In this document: piece after piece, positions 35,721-42,851 of the stretch
How the letters are laid out: each line of letters starts with the position of its first letter
Position numbering within the stretch: the first letter of the stretch is position 1
The notes under the pieces: generated by a model
Databases searched by the model: none
The model's input: the letters and a program-made list of their open reading frames with translations, nothing else
What the model was told of the DNA's origin: nothing
Origin: Prevotella sp.
GTDB taxonomy: Bacteria > Bacteroidota > Bacteroidia > Bacteroidales > Bacteroidaceae
Direction: 5' to 3'
DNA length: 64,000 bases
Assembly: GCA_024684515.1 (NCBI GenBank)
Contig: JAIKWS010000088.1
Location: forward strand, 1-64,000
Program-made: the position numbers and the translations under genes

Positions 35721-35972
35721 GCCAACACCCACCCCATTCCGCTCAAACACCGATGTACAAAGGGTTTGCGACGTGGTGGGTGTTGGTCAAACACCCCGTC
35801 AAACACCCCCCCCCCCTTCACCCCCCGTGATAACCCTTCGTGCTGCGTGAAGATACCATTCCCTTGACAGGTGGGTGTCTGGGTGGGTGTTGACGGGGTG
35901 TTTCGTAAACACCCACCCCTCCTCAAAGCCTTTGCACATCGGCATTTGAGAGGCATCGGGGTGGGTGTTGGG
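35721..35972. repeat. Compound palindromic element A3 (AACACCCACCCC arms)
   Basis: The element holds two inverted copies of the core, at 35742-35768 (CGATGTACAAAGGGTTTG) and, reversed, at 35922-35950 (matching AAATGCCGATGTGCAAAGG). Each core is bracketed by AACACCCACCCC-type arms and reverse complements. A run of nine or more C lies near 35806. The core equals core 1 of the element at 17.2 kb, but the arm words are different. Confidence 0.78.
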
Positions 35973-36043
35973 TGATTTTCGTTGTTATTGTCAAAAATAT
36001 CGCCAACATGATAGAAGAAACTCAACAATACGGGGGTTACTGA

Positions 36044-36094
36044 TGGCCCACGAAGGGTCTGTACATTGTGAATGGACGTAAGGTCATCATATGA
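36044..36094 (+). pseudogene. C-terminal sorting-tail remnant of a lost gene
   Basis: Reading from 36044, the codons give W-PTKGLYIVNGRKVII then TGA. This is the tail that ends intact secreted proteins in this window (for example the genes ending at 38272 on the minus strand and 53602 on the plus strand). An in-frame stop at 36041-36043 directly precedes it. One base more in the GGCCC run at 36045-36049 would join it to an upstream VTDG reading. So it looks like the 3' end of a deleted, frameshifted gene. Confidence 0.6.
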
Positions 36095-36144
36095 TGAGTC
36101 TTAGTGTTTAGAGAAATCATTATGAAAATTTTAGAGAAAGGAAT

Positions 36145-36291
36145 ATGAAAAAGACATATATCAAGCCTGAGATGGAAATCTATAGTGCTAATGGTTCTTT
36201 TTACGCCATTCCTGTGTTCTTACTTTTATATTATTTGCCAGGCACTCGCTGTAGAGCCACGGCTCGCAGCTGTGTATGTCGCCCACATTGA
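36145..36291 (+). pseudogene. Truncated MKKTYIKP-type small peptide gene
   Basis: The frame opens with MKKTYIKPEMEIYSANG, preceded by an AGAGAAAGGA purine-rich stretch that could bind the ribosome. After about 17 codons it enters the 3' end of the DUF3089 gene in antisense and has no family-like sequence to its stop at 36291. It lies 50 bp after the sorting-tail remnant. The likely history is a deletion that joined the 5' end of this gene to the DUF3089 gene. It may still be translated as a 48-aa chimera. Confidence 0.45.
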
Positions 36292-37183
36292 TGAAATCCC
36301 TGTATGGTGCGTATTCCGAACCGCTATAGCCGCTGACGACGAGGACGTGACATTCTGGTGAGACGGTGACGGTGATGGTATCATGAAGGGTGGCAGGTGT
36401 GGCATCTGTGTGCCAGTTGACAGGGTTGATGCAGATGTCTGAAGACGCGATGATGGGCTGGATGTATTTCACGTCCTTCACCGTGTTGTAGCAGATGGTA
36501 ACACCCGTGTCGGTCTCGCCTTCTGCAGGTCGGATATGTCTGCATTGTTCCAAGTCGGCGTTGGTTACCTTGTAGCCCATGACATAGGCTGCCGCTAGCT
36601 GGTTGTAAGTCTCGTCGTCGATATGCTTCAGCAGTTCGACAACAGCACGTCCGCCCTGACTGAAGCCGGCGATGATGAGTGGTCGATGCGTGTCGCGATG
36701 AGCCTGGAAATGGTCAAAGGCATTGCAGACATCGTTCATCGCCAGTCGCAGACGATGACTGAGGAAATCTTCGTCCTTCGTCATCCAAGCCTCAATAGTA
36801 GTATGGCGATAGAACGGGGCGAAGAAACTGTTGCCAGGTGACATGTAGGCAGCTATCTTGTTGAGCTCTAATGTTGCCATGTGTTCGCGGTGCAGGGGGT
36901 TCCACACGTCGGCGTAGTGACAGATGCGACCATCCTCCGTATGCCAGTCTTCTTCACATGTCGACACGACGTAGAATATGTCGGCGCCTGTGCCATTGGT
37001 GTCGTTGTTGGCGGTCACCCACATTGTTGCGTCGTTATAGTCGGGTGGTTTGGGGATGTATTCTGCCTCTGCAGCAGGTGTGTTATTATTATCTACCGTG
37101 CACGAAGTGCTGGTGAACACCATACATCCGCACAGCGAGGCTATGAGCATGGTGCTAAATATCCATAGTTTGATTTTTTTCAT
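36188..37183 (-). CDS. DUF3089 alpha/beta-hydrolase lipoprotein
   Basis: The product is 331 aa with a lipobox near the N terminus (SLCGC, Cys20). The nucleophile elbow GFSQGGRAVVELL is near residue 169-181, preceded by IIAG, with FYVVSTCEEDW (about 70) and YMSPGNSFFAPFYRH (about 112) as in DUF3089 lipase/esterase-like proteins. A C-terminal HVLVVSGYSG segment and a downstream His (DIHSCEPW) could complete the triad. It likely hydrolyses an ester outside the cytoplasm; the substrate is unknown. The 3' end abuts a truncated peptide gene. I see no promoter; a 22-bp array lies upstream. Confidence 0.82.
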   Translation of the reverse strand: MKKIKLWIFSTMLIASLCGCMVFTSTSCTVDNNNTPAAEAEYIPKPPDYNDATMWVTANNDTNGTGADIFYVVSTCEEDWHTEDGRICHYADVWNPLHREHMATLELNKIAAYMSPGNSFFAPFYRHTTIEAWMTKDEDFLSHRLRLAMNDVCNAFDHFQAHRDTHRPLIIAGFSQGGRAVVELLKHIDDETYNQLAAAYVMGYKVTNADLEQCRHIRPAEGETDTGVTICYNTVKDVKYIQPIIASSDICINPVNWHTDATPATLHDTITVTVSPECHVLVVSGYSGSEYAPYRDFINVGDIHSCEPWLYSECLANNIKVRTQEWRKKNH

Positions 37184-37291
37184 GTGCGTGGGTTTATCCT
37201 GATCTCAGGGTTTACATCTGTGCTTTGTCGTCGTAGACGTGAACATCATGGGCAGCTGACGTGTCCTCATTTTCAAAAGACAGCTGACTCG

Positions 37292-37423
37292 CTATGAGTG
37301 AGATTACGTCTCACTATGAGTGAGATTACGTCTCACTATGAGTGGGATTACGTCTCACTATGAGTGGGATTACGTCTCGCTATGAGTGAGGTTACGGCTC
37401 GCTATGAGTGGGATTACGACTCT
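37292..37423. repeat. Six-unit exact 22-bp palindromic array (GTGAGATTACGTCTCAC)
   Basis: Units start at 37292, 37314, 37336, 37358, 37380 and 37402. Each has CTATGAGTG followed by a GTGAGA-TTACG-TCTCAC hairpin. Units differ at one to three positions; several changes (TCTCAC to GCTCGC) affect one arm. The array fills most of the gap between the L,D-transpeptidase-like gene and the DUF3089 gene. The related array at 26041-26105 has GGCTC instead of GTCTC. No spacers exist, so it is not a CRISPR. Confidence 0.88.
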
Positions 37424-37444
37424 GTGACGGCAAAATCGCCATAA

Positions 37445-38059
37445 CTACTCTTTGACGGTGATTACTAGCGACATATCGCAGTTGCGTAGTATCTCCACCA
37501 TCTTGTCCTCATCGAAGGCTATGCAGCCGCCCGTATATTGCTTTTCGCCTTTGACATGAACGAAGATATTGCTGCCATTGGGATAGATGCACTCTTTGTT
37601 GAAGTCGGTTGCCAGTCCATAGTTGTATTGTGGCTGATAGGTGTACATATCCTCTCCCTTGCACAGGTGGTGTACGACGGCGGTGTCGATGATCTGGTTA
37701 TAGTACTCGCAATCCTCGTCGCATGCAAATACCGTTGGCGTCACGTTGATATAGGGCATGCTGGTGCCAGGATTGGCCTTTATACCGAAAGCCGACAGCA
37801 CATGCATCGTGCCTATGGGTGTCTTGCTGTCGCCCTCTCCTGTCTTGCCCAGGCCGTTCTTGCCCACATACACACTTGTTGTAAACAATACCTTTCCGTC
37901 GACCGTTAGTCTGGCTGTGCCTTCGCTTCCGTGTACGTCGTAGATTTCCAATAGTTGTCCTTTCACTACTGGATTGTCGTCGCTAGTTGTGCAGGACAAA
38001 TAGAATGTCGTACCGCAGAGAAGGGTGGCGGCTAACACCCATTTTGTGAATCTTTTCAT
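37445..38059 (-). CDS. L,D-transpeptidase-like (YkuD-fold) lipoprotein
   Basis: The product is 204 aa with a lipobox (YLSC, Cys23). The YkuD-type pattern is visible: GKTGEGDSKTPIGTMHVL (about 71-88), a His at 168 (FVHVKG) and TGGCIAF with the catalytic Cys at 179. Such enzymes form or remodel 3-3 peptidoglycan cross-links or attach proteins in the periplasm; the usual SHGC is TGGC here. Extra cysteines (113, 117, 133, 157) could form disulfides. It has a good promoter at 38113-38143. Confidence 0.83.
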   Translation of the reverse strand: MKRFTKWVLAATLLCGTTFYLSCTTSDDNPVVKGQLLEIYDVHGSEGTARLTVDGKVLFTTSVYVGKNGLGKTGEGDSKTPIGTMHVLSAFGIKANPGTSMPYINVTPTVFACDEDCEYYNQIIDTAVVHHLCKGEDMYTYQPQYNYGLATDFNKECIYPNGSNIFVHVKGEKQYTGGCIAFDEDKMVEILRNCDMSLVITVKE

Positions 38060-38112
38060 CTGTTATACCAATCTTTATTAATGAATATCTGGCTAATGGA
38101 CTAATCTGTGCG

Positions 38113-38143
38113 CAAAGTTACGAAAAACCGGGGTCAGAACAAA
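38113..38143 (-). promoter_or_regulatory. Promoter for the L,D-transpeptidase-like gene
   Basis: Minus-strand -7 TAACTTTG is at 38120-38113 and -33 TTTG at 38143-38140, 19 bp apart. Confidence 0.75.
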
Positions 38144-38212
38144 GAGAATTATTCTTTTTTTTCATGCCGAGATGGAGTAATGACCGTGAGAGCGGCTACC
38201 TTCAATATGGAA

Positions 38213-38244
38213 ATCCCTCAGAGACATGCTCGTCTCTGAGGGAT
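38213..38244 (-). terminator. Terminator of the DUF4859 gene
   Basis: ATCCCTCAGAGAC (38213-38225) pairs perfectly over 13 bp with GTCTCTGAGGGAT (38232-38244) around a 6-base loop. It lies 27 bp after the stop and is followed on the minus strand by a short T run. Confidence 0.8.
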
Positions 38245-38271
38245 CATCATTTGCTACAGGCTGTGTGACTA

Positions 38272-40719
38272 TTATTTCACCACAACCTTTTTGCCATTCA
38301 TGATGTAGAGGCCTTTCTTGGCCTTAACCACCTGTCGACCGCTCAGATCGTACATCCTGTCTTGGGTGTTGCTGTCGCTGTCGACGAGCTTGATGCCGGT
38401 ATAGATGGCTGGCGATACGAACTTCACGTTGTAGACATACTGCTTGTTGTCGATGAGGAAGCAGAACTTGCCCGAGACGTAGTAGTCGTCGGCCACCTTC
38501 TCGTCGCAGAATACGAGTGCATTGGTTGCCTCGCCATCCTGCTCGAACGACAAGAAGATATTGCCCTCCAGGTCGTAGAAGCCGTCCAGGTCGAAGTTCA
38601 GTCCGTCGAAGACGTTGCATTCAGGTCCGTAGACGCTGGCATCGGTCATGCCGTGCAGATAGGCGTTCGCCTCGTCCATCAGGTCGTCGACGGTGACACC
38701 CAGTGCGGCAGCAGCCTTCGACAGGTCGATGGGCACTACCTGCTCCTCGCCAGAGACGGGCAGCATGAGGTATTCCTCGCCTACCACGTCAGCCTTGATG
38801 ATCTGGTCAACGAAGTTAACAGCTATATTGAAGGTGATCATGTCGCCAGTGGCTGCATTGACCAGGAATAGCTGTGTCTTAAACACATCGCCCACATTGT
38901 TGACACCAGGATACTGGAAGAACTGGAACTTGCCATCGGCAGCGTAGCAGATGCCCACTGGCGATGATGAGCTCCATGTCGACACACGGCCATCGGCATC
39001 GAGCCAGAAGCCAGGCTTGGGATCGCAGCTGTACTTGTCGCTATAGATGCTTCCCGTGGCCTCTGCATTGGCATCGGTAGCCAGGCCATAGAGTTTGACG
39101 TCGGTGGTTCCGACGATGCGCTCCAGCACATCGAGATCGATAGACCAGGTCTCTTCAATGGGATAGTCATTCAGAGGCACGGCCTGTATGCCAAAGGCCA
39201 TCGTACGTACGTTGTTGAACTCGCCACTAATCTCCTGTGGCTTGACCACCGTCAGATGAACGTCGTAGCTGCAGTACTTGTCGCCCTCGGGACCATTGAA
39301 GAAGAAGAGGTGAGCGGTACGCTCGTCGCCTACATTCAGCACATTGGGATACTGACCTACGTTGAAACTGGTCAGGTCGGGCAGGTTGGTCGTTCCATCA
39401 GGTGCATTGGTAGGCTCCACGAACATGGCAGCGCTGGCACCCCATCCGCATACGAAGCCATCGTTGTCGAACCAGAAGCCACCATTGTTGGCCGTCGATC
39501 CGGCGAAGCTATTGCTCGAGTCGAGGGCCCGCATACGGATATCGCCGACCTCGCATCCCAGCGTGGCAGCAATAGCATCCAGGTCGGGCTTCACCACCTT
39601 AGGCGTATAATCGGAAGTGGGTTCCTGCTCTACCTCGGCTACGAACGAGCCCACCTTGGTATAGCCCTCCAGGCCGTTGCCCTGCTCTTTCACCAGTGCC
39701 TTGAAGTTGACGCGCAGACGGGCAGCCTTCTCGCCATAGACGAAATAGATGTAGGTGAAGAACTCCTCGCCGCCATTGAGCTTGCTGGGCTCCTGGCCCA
39801 CGATGAACGACAGTGTGTCGCTCTGTGCATTATAGGCGATGTCGGCCACGTAGAAATAGCAGGCCTGGCTGTAGGCGGCATTGGCACATTCGCCAGTAGC
39901 CTCCTTGCCTCCCACGCGGATGTCCGTATACCAGAAGCCTGGCTCGGGAGTGGCGTTGAACACATTCGTCAGCGTGTCCTTCTTGTCGATGGTCTCCGTG
40001 TCGTATTCGGTGGTGTAGACCATCTGTCCCAGGGCTTCGGTGAAGAATGCGGCATCGGGCAAGCCGAGCTTCTCTATCACGTCGTCGAGCTTCAGATAGT
40101 AGGTGTCAGCATCGTAGCTGGTGCGCGGATACTGCTCCACGTCGAATGTCTTTTCAACCACCACGTTCAGGTCGCTCTCCTTTAGTGAGGGGATCTCGGG
40201 CAGCACGAGTGGCTCGAGGAACTTGATGGTGACATCGAAGGTGGCCTCCTTGTCGTTGAACTTCAACACGAACTTCGGCGTGAACACATCGGTGGCAGCG
40301 CACTGGTTAGGAAACTGACCAATGTTGATCGTGAGCGTTCCTGCCGTGACATCCCACGCCAGGGTGTTGTACCAACGCAGCGTGGCATTCGTCTCGTCGC
40401 TCCAAGCTTGTGGCAGTCCGTCGGCATTAACCCAGAAGCCACCCTTGCCACCCTGCGTGTAGTTGGCACTGAGGCCATCGGGAGTGGTGAGGAAGAACAT
40501 GTCGTCAGTACCCATCACCCAGGCATCAAGGGCAGAGGCGAGAGAACTGGCAGAGGTGCCCAGTTGCGTGGCCACCTCGTCGAGGCTGAATTCCACAGGA
40601 GCGGTATCGTAGTTCGATGCCACCCGCTGCTCATAAGTACCTGTGAACTGAGCCTGAGCCGACAGTCCAAACAGGCATACTACTGCAGTAAGCAGATTTC
40701 TAAGTAAAGTTCTTTTCAT
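38272..40719 (-). CDS. Secreted protein with five DUF4859-type modules and sorting tail
   Basis: The product is 815 aa with a signal peptide (about 1-23). Five related modules begin near residues 36, 195, 370, 525 and 650. Each has a helix with LG (for example LDAIAATLGCEVGDIRMRAL), a GFW-x-D-x-DG motif and a GQYPN/NVGD strand pair. This pattern fits DUF4859, often found with carbohydrate-active domains in Bacteroidetes. The end is MYDLSGRQVVKAKKGLYIMN plus GKKVVVK, a surface or secretion tail. It is likely a surface binding protein; the ligand is unknown. The C-terminal part resembles that of the carbohydrate-binding protein at 51.8 kb. It has a -7 box at 40838 and a strong terminator. Confidence 0.83.
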   Translation of the reverse strand: MKRTLLRNLLTAVVCLFGLSAQAQFTGTYEQRVASNYDTAPVEFSLDEVATQLGTSASSLASALDAWVMGTDDMFFLTTPDGLSANYTQGGKGGFWVNADGLPQAWSDETNATLRWYNTLAWDVTAGTLTINIGQFPNQCAATDVFTPKFVLKFNDKEATFDVTIKFLEPLVLPEIPSLKESDLNVVVEKTFDVEQYPRTSYDADTYYLKLDDVIEKLGLPDAAFFTEALGQMVYTTEYDTETIDKKDTLTNVFNATPEPGFWYTDIRVGGKEATGECANAAYSQACYFYVADIAYNAQSDTLSFIVGQEPSKLNGGEEFFTYIYFVYGEKAARLRVNFKALVKEQGNGLEGYTKVGSFVAEVEQEPTSDYTPKVVKPDLDAIAATLGCEVGDIRMRALDSSNSFAGSTANNGGFWFDNDGFVCGWGASAAMFVEPTNAPDGTTNLPDLTSFNVGQYPNVLNVGDERTAHLFFFNGPEGDKYCSYDVHLTVVKPQEISGEFNNVRTMAFGIQAVPLNDYPIEETWSIDLDVLERIVGTTDVKLYGLATDANAEATGSIYSDKYSCDPKPGFWLDADGRVSTWSSSSPVGICYAADGKFQFFQYPGVNNVGDVFKTQLFLVNAATGDMITFNIAVNFVDQIIKADVVGEEYLMLPVSGEEQVVPIDLSKAAAALGVTVDDLMDEANAYLHGMTDASVYGPECNVFDGLNFDLDGFYDLEGNIFLSFEQDGEATNALVFCDEKVADDYYVSGKFCFLIDNKQYVYNVKFVSPAIYTGIKLVDSDSNTQDRMYDLSGRQVVKAKKGLYIMNGKKVVVK

Positions 40720-40837
40720 ACCTTGTTAGAAATTAGGTTATTTATATGATGTTAGTTAATAATTCTGCGTCTTGATGACCAGCCTCTGCCAGGTATTATA
40801 AAACGCCTCTGCTTTCGGCCAGTCGGAAACTTTGCTG

Positions 40838-40845
40838 CAAAGATA
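40838..40845 (-). promoter_or_regulatory. -7 box for the DUF4859 gene
   Basis: Minus-strand TATCTTTG is at 40845-40838, about 119 bp before the ATG. The leader is long, which leaves room for control. Confidence 0.5.
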
Positions 40846-41086
40846 TACATTATTATTGAATTGCGCAAGAAAAATGTCACAAAAAAATGGTTTTCCCAAA
40901 CATATTGGAAGTGTTCAACAGTTTGCAGGCCAAACAGGTTACTACTCATCTCCAACTCAGGTTAACTGCATAAGTGCATTGGAGACATTTATGATGCTTT
41001 CCCTGTTAAAGGAGGAAGGAAAGGGAATCTTTCTGCTCAAAAAAATAGCATTTTTCCCGCTTCTTTCCATTATTTTCGAGATTTTC

Positions 41087-41117
41087 TTTGTGCTTTCAGT
41101 AAAAATCGCTATCTTTG
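41087..41117 (+). promoter_or_regulatory. Promoter for the barrel-like gene
   Basis: -33 TTTG is at 41087-41090 and -7 TATCTTTG at 41110-41117, 19 bp apart. The ATG is at 41183. Confidence 0.78.
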
Positions 41118-41182
41118 TCCCCAAAAGATGCGGGAAATGACCGTGATAATATAGAATTATTCACCAAAACATAGATTCTGCT

Positions 41183-41914
41183 ATGAAAAGAAAGTTATTG
41201 ATTTGCGTCATTGCACTATGCAACTTCCATCTCCTCCAGGCGCAGGAAACTGAGTTTGGAATCTTCAATCATCTCGCTGTAGGCGTTGAGATTGGAACGG
41301 ATGGTATTGGTTTCGATTTGTCAGCACCTGTTACTGACTATGTCCAACTGCGAGCCGGCTATAATTTCCTCTCTGGCGTTAACTACAAGACCGATGTCGA
41401 CTATCGTGCGAAAGGCTCGAAAATCACCAAGAGAACAGAAGTCGAGGCAAAGCTACATATGAACAATGCTAAATTTCTGGTTGACCTCTACCCCTTTAGG
41501 AAAGCCACTTTCCATGCTACCGTAGGTGCCTTCCTTGGTTCAGAAGAGGTAGTCACAGCAGAGAATACCATTCCTGTGACCGCCTTTTCACCTGGCGAGG
41601 GTATCGTCATTGGTGACTATATCGTGGGTTTCAACGATGATGGTATCGCCCGTGCATCGGTCAAGGTTAAGAAGTTCAAACCTTATGTAGGCATTGGCTT
41701 CGGTCGTGCCGTTCCCCGCAGCAGGTTTGGTGTCTCTGCCGACCTGGGTGTAATGTTCTGGGGCAATCCTGGCGTCTATGAAAAGCAGACCGGTTCCGAC
41801 CAAAAGGTGACCAGCGACGATGTGGGTGGCGAAGATGACGGATGGATCGACAATATTTCGAAGATTGGCGTTTGGCCGTTGCTTACCATTCGCTTTACTG
41901 GCAGAATTTTCTAA
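41183..41914 (+). CDS. Uncharacterised outer-membrane beta-barrel-like protein
   Basis: The product is 243 aa with a signal peptide (about 1-20, ending LLQAQ). The mature protein alternates short hydrophobic strands (LAVGVEIGTDGIGFDLS, VQLRAGYNFLSGVNY, ATFHATVGAFLG, YVGIGFGRAVP, LLTIRFTGRIF) and ends in an aromatic residue, as outer-membrane barrels do. I do not recognise a specific family. It is followed after 17 bp by a lipoprotein gene and probably co-transcribed. It could be a porin-like or adhesin barrel; evidence is fold-level only. Confidence 0.72.
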   Translation: MKRKLLICVIALCNFHLLQAQETEFGIFNHLAVGVEIGTDGIGFDLSAPVTDYVQLRAGYNFLSGVNYKTDVDYRAKGSKITKRTEVEAKLHMNNAKFLVDLYPFRKATFHATVGAFLGSEEVVTAENTIPVTAFSPGEGIVIGDYIVGFNDDGIARASVKVKKFKPYVGIGFGRAVPRSRFGVSADLGVMFWGNPGVYEKQTGSDQKVTSDDVGGEDDGWIDNISKIGVWPLLTIRFTGRIF

Positions 41915-41931
41915 TTTAAATCCAAACTACA

Positions 41932-42828
41932 ATGAAAAAGTATTTCTTTCTAATGGCACTTGTGGCCGTACCCCTGTTGCTGATTTCATGTGGCGACGAC
42001 GATGAAACGGAAGGCAACCAAAGCACGCCAACTGTCAACCTGCCCGTTCCCAACCATAAGAACGATGCTGTCAAGTTCACGGTTGACAATGCTGCAGCTA
42101 GAGTCAACGGCAAGCTAGTCACCATCACTGGCGTGGAGTTCACTGAATCGGGCAATTATATCATGACCTACCGGGAGGCAGCAGCCACACGCGATGGCAG
42201 CTTTAACCTGGGCTACTACATGGGCACATATCTGCTCAGTGGCGATAGTGAGTATAAGCTCAGCGACTTCGGGACCATCATCATCAAAGGCAAGAGTGGC
42301 AACGACTATGTGCTGCTTATCAGACCTGCGTCGGAAGACGAGTTCGAGACCCCTGCCACGAAGTGGAACGATATTGCCGCAGGTACAGAGACCGATTATC
42401 TATGCCGAGAATGGACCGTCACCAACACCCGTATCATAGGTACTGTGAAAACCAATGGCAAGGAGGTCAAACTAGGTAGGGATTTTCCTGGTAAGTGCGA
42501 TCTCAACCAGCTCATCGACTATGCCATTGAAAATGGTGCCAACATCACCGACCATATTGACGACAACTCTATCATCCAGGGCATCAACTTCACCCAGGCA
42601 GGAACCTATTGCATCCGTTTCAATAGAAGTACTTACGATGTGGGCACCTGGCGTTGGTCTGATATGACGAAGGGCACCTTGACTTATACTTGGGACGATC
42701 CTGCCGTTATGGGCAATCCTCTGGAATCTGGCTATGCTCAGGTGGCTTTTGCCAACAACCAGTGCAAGCTGACGTTGAAGACCATCGTCAGCGAGTTTGA
42801 CATCCAGGTGATTTATACATTACAGTAA
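41932..42828 (+). CDS. Uncharacterised lipoprotein
   Basis: The product is 298 aa with a lipobox (LLISC, Cys20) followed by GDDDE, an acidic stretch like those of surface-exported Bacteroidetes lipoproteins. The rest seems to be two similar beta-rich halves: ITGVEFTESGNYIMTYREA (about 64) and INGFxQAGTYCIRF-like sequence (about 219) suggest a repeated module. The family is not recognised. It is paired with the barrel-like gene; a surface lipoprotein plus barrel arrangement is possible but is inference. It is convergent with the helicase gene. Confidence 0.72.
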   Translation: MKKYFFLMALVAVPLLLISCGDDDETEGNQSTPTVNLPVPNHKNDAVKFTVDNAAARVNGKLVTITGVEFTESGNYIMTYREAAATRDGSFNLGYYMGTYLLSGDSEYKLSDFGTIIIKGKSGNDYVLLIRPASEDEFETPATKWNDIAAGTETDYLCREWTVTNTRIIGTVKTNGKEVKLGRDFPGKCDLNQLIDYAIENGANITDHIDDNSIIQGINFTQAGTYCIRFNRSTYDVGTWRWSDMTKGTLTYTWDDPAVMGNPLESGYAQVAFANNQCKLTLKTIVSEFDIQVIYTLQ

Positions 42829-42851
42829 TGCCGCCACGCTGCCGGGCAGCA

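Larger units (their letters stand above)
34018..36187. other. Gene-poor 2.1-kb zone behind tRNA-Gln
   Basis: Between the tRNA and the DUF3089 gene there is only one plausible small gene (34361-34516). The rest holds a tRNA terminator, an inverted GTGTCAGACC pair, low-complexity GAGATGTGAGATG and ATGGAAAA runs, a decayed minus-strand frame near 35.3 kb, a 22-bp array, a compound palindrome, a C-terminal gene remnant and a truncated peptide gene. Each is listed separately. The zone looks like a site of repeated insertion and deletion. Confidence 0.75.
40720..41182. other. Divergent intergenic region, 463 bp
   Basis: It holds the promoters of the DUF4859 gene (left) and the barrel-like gene (right). 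The middle (about 40870-41080) contains no gene or repeat that I can see. Confidence 0.65.

Noticed and set aside
34018..36187. Intact integrated element at tRNA-Gln
   Set aside because: No integrase, relaxase, phage gene or direct repeat of the tRNA end is visible.
37292..37423. CRISPR array
   Set aside because: The repeats are exactly tandem with no unique spacers, and no cas gene is near.
39256..40185. A 309-codon plus-strand frame opposite the DUF4859 gene
   Set aside because: It has no signal peptide, domain or promoter. It mirrors codon bias of the true gene.
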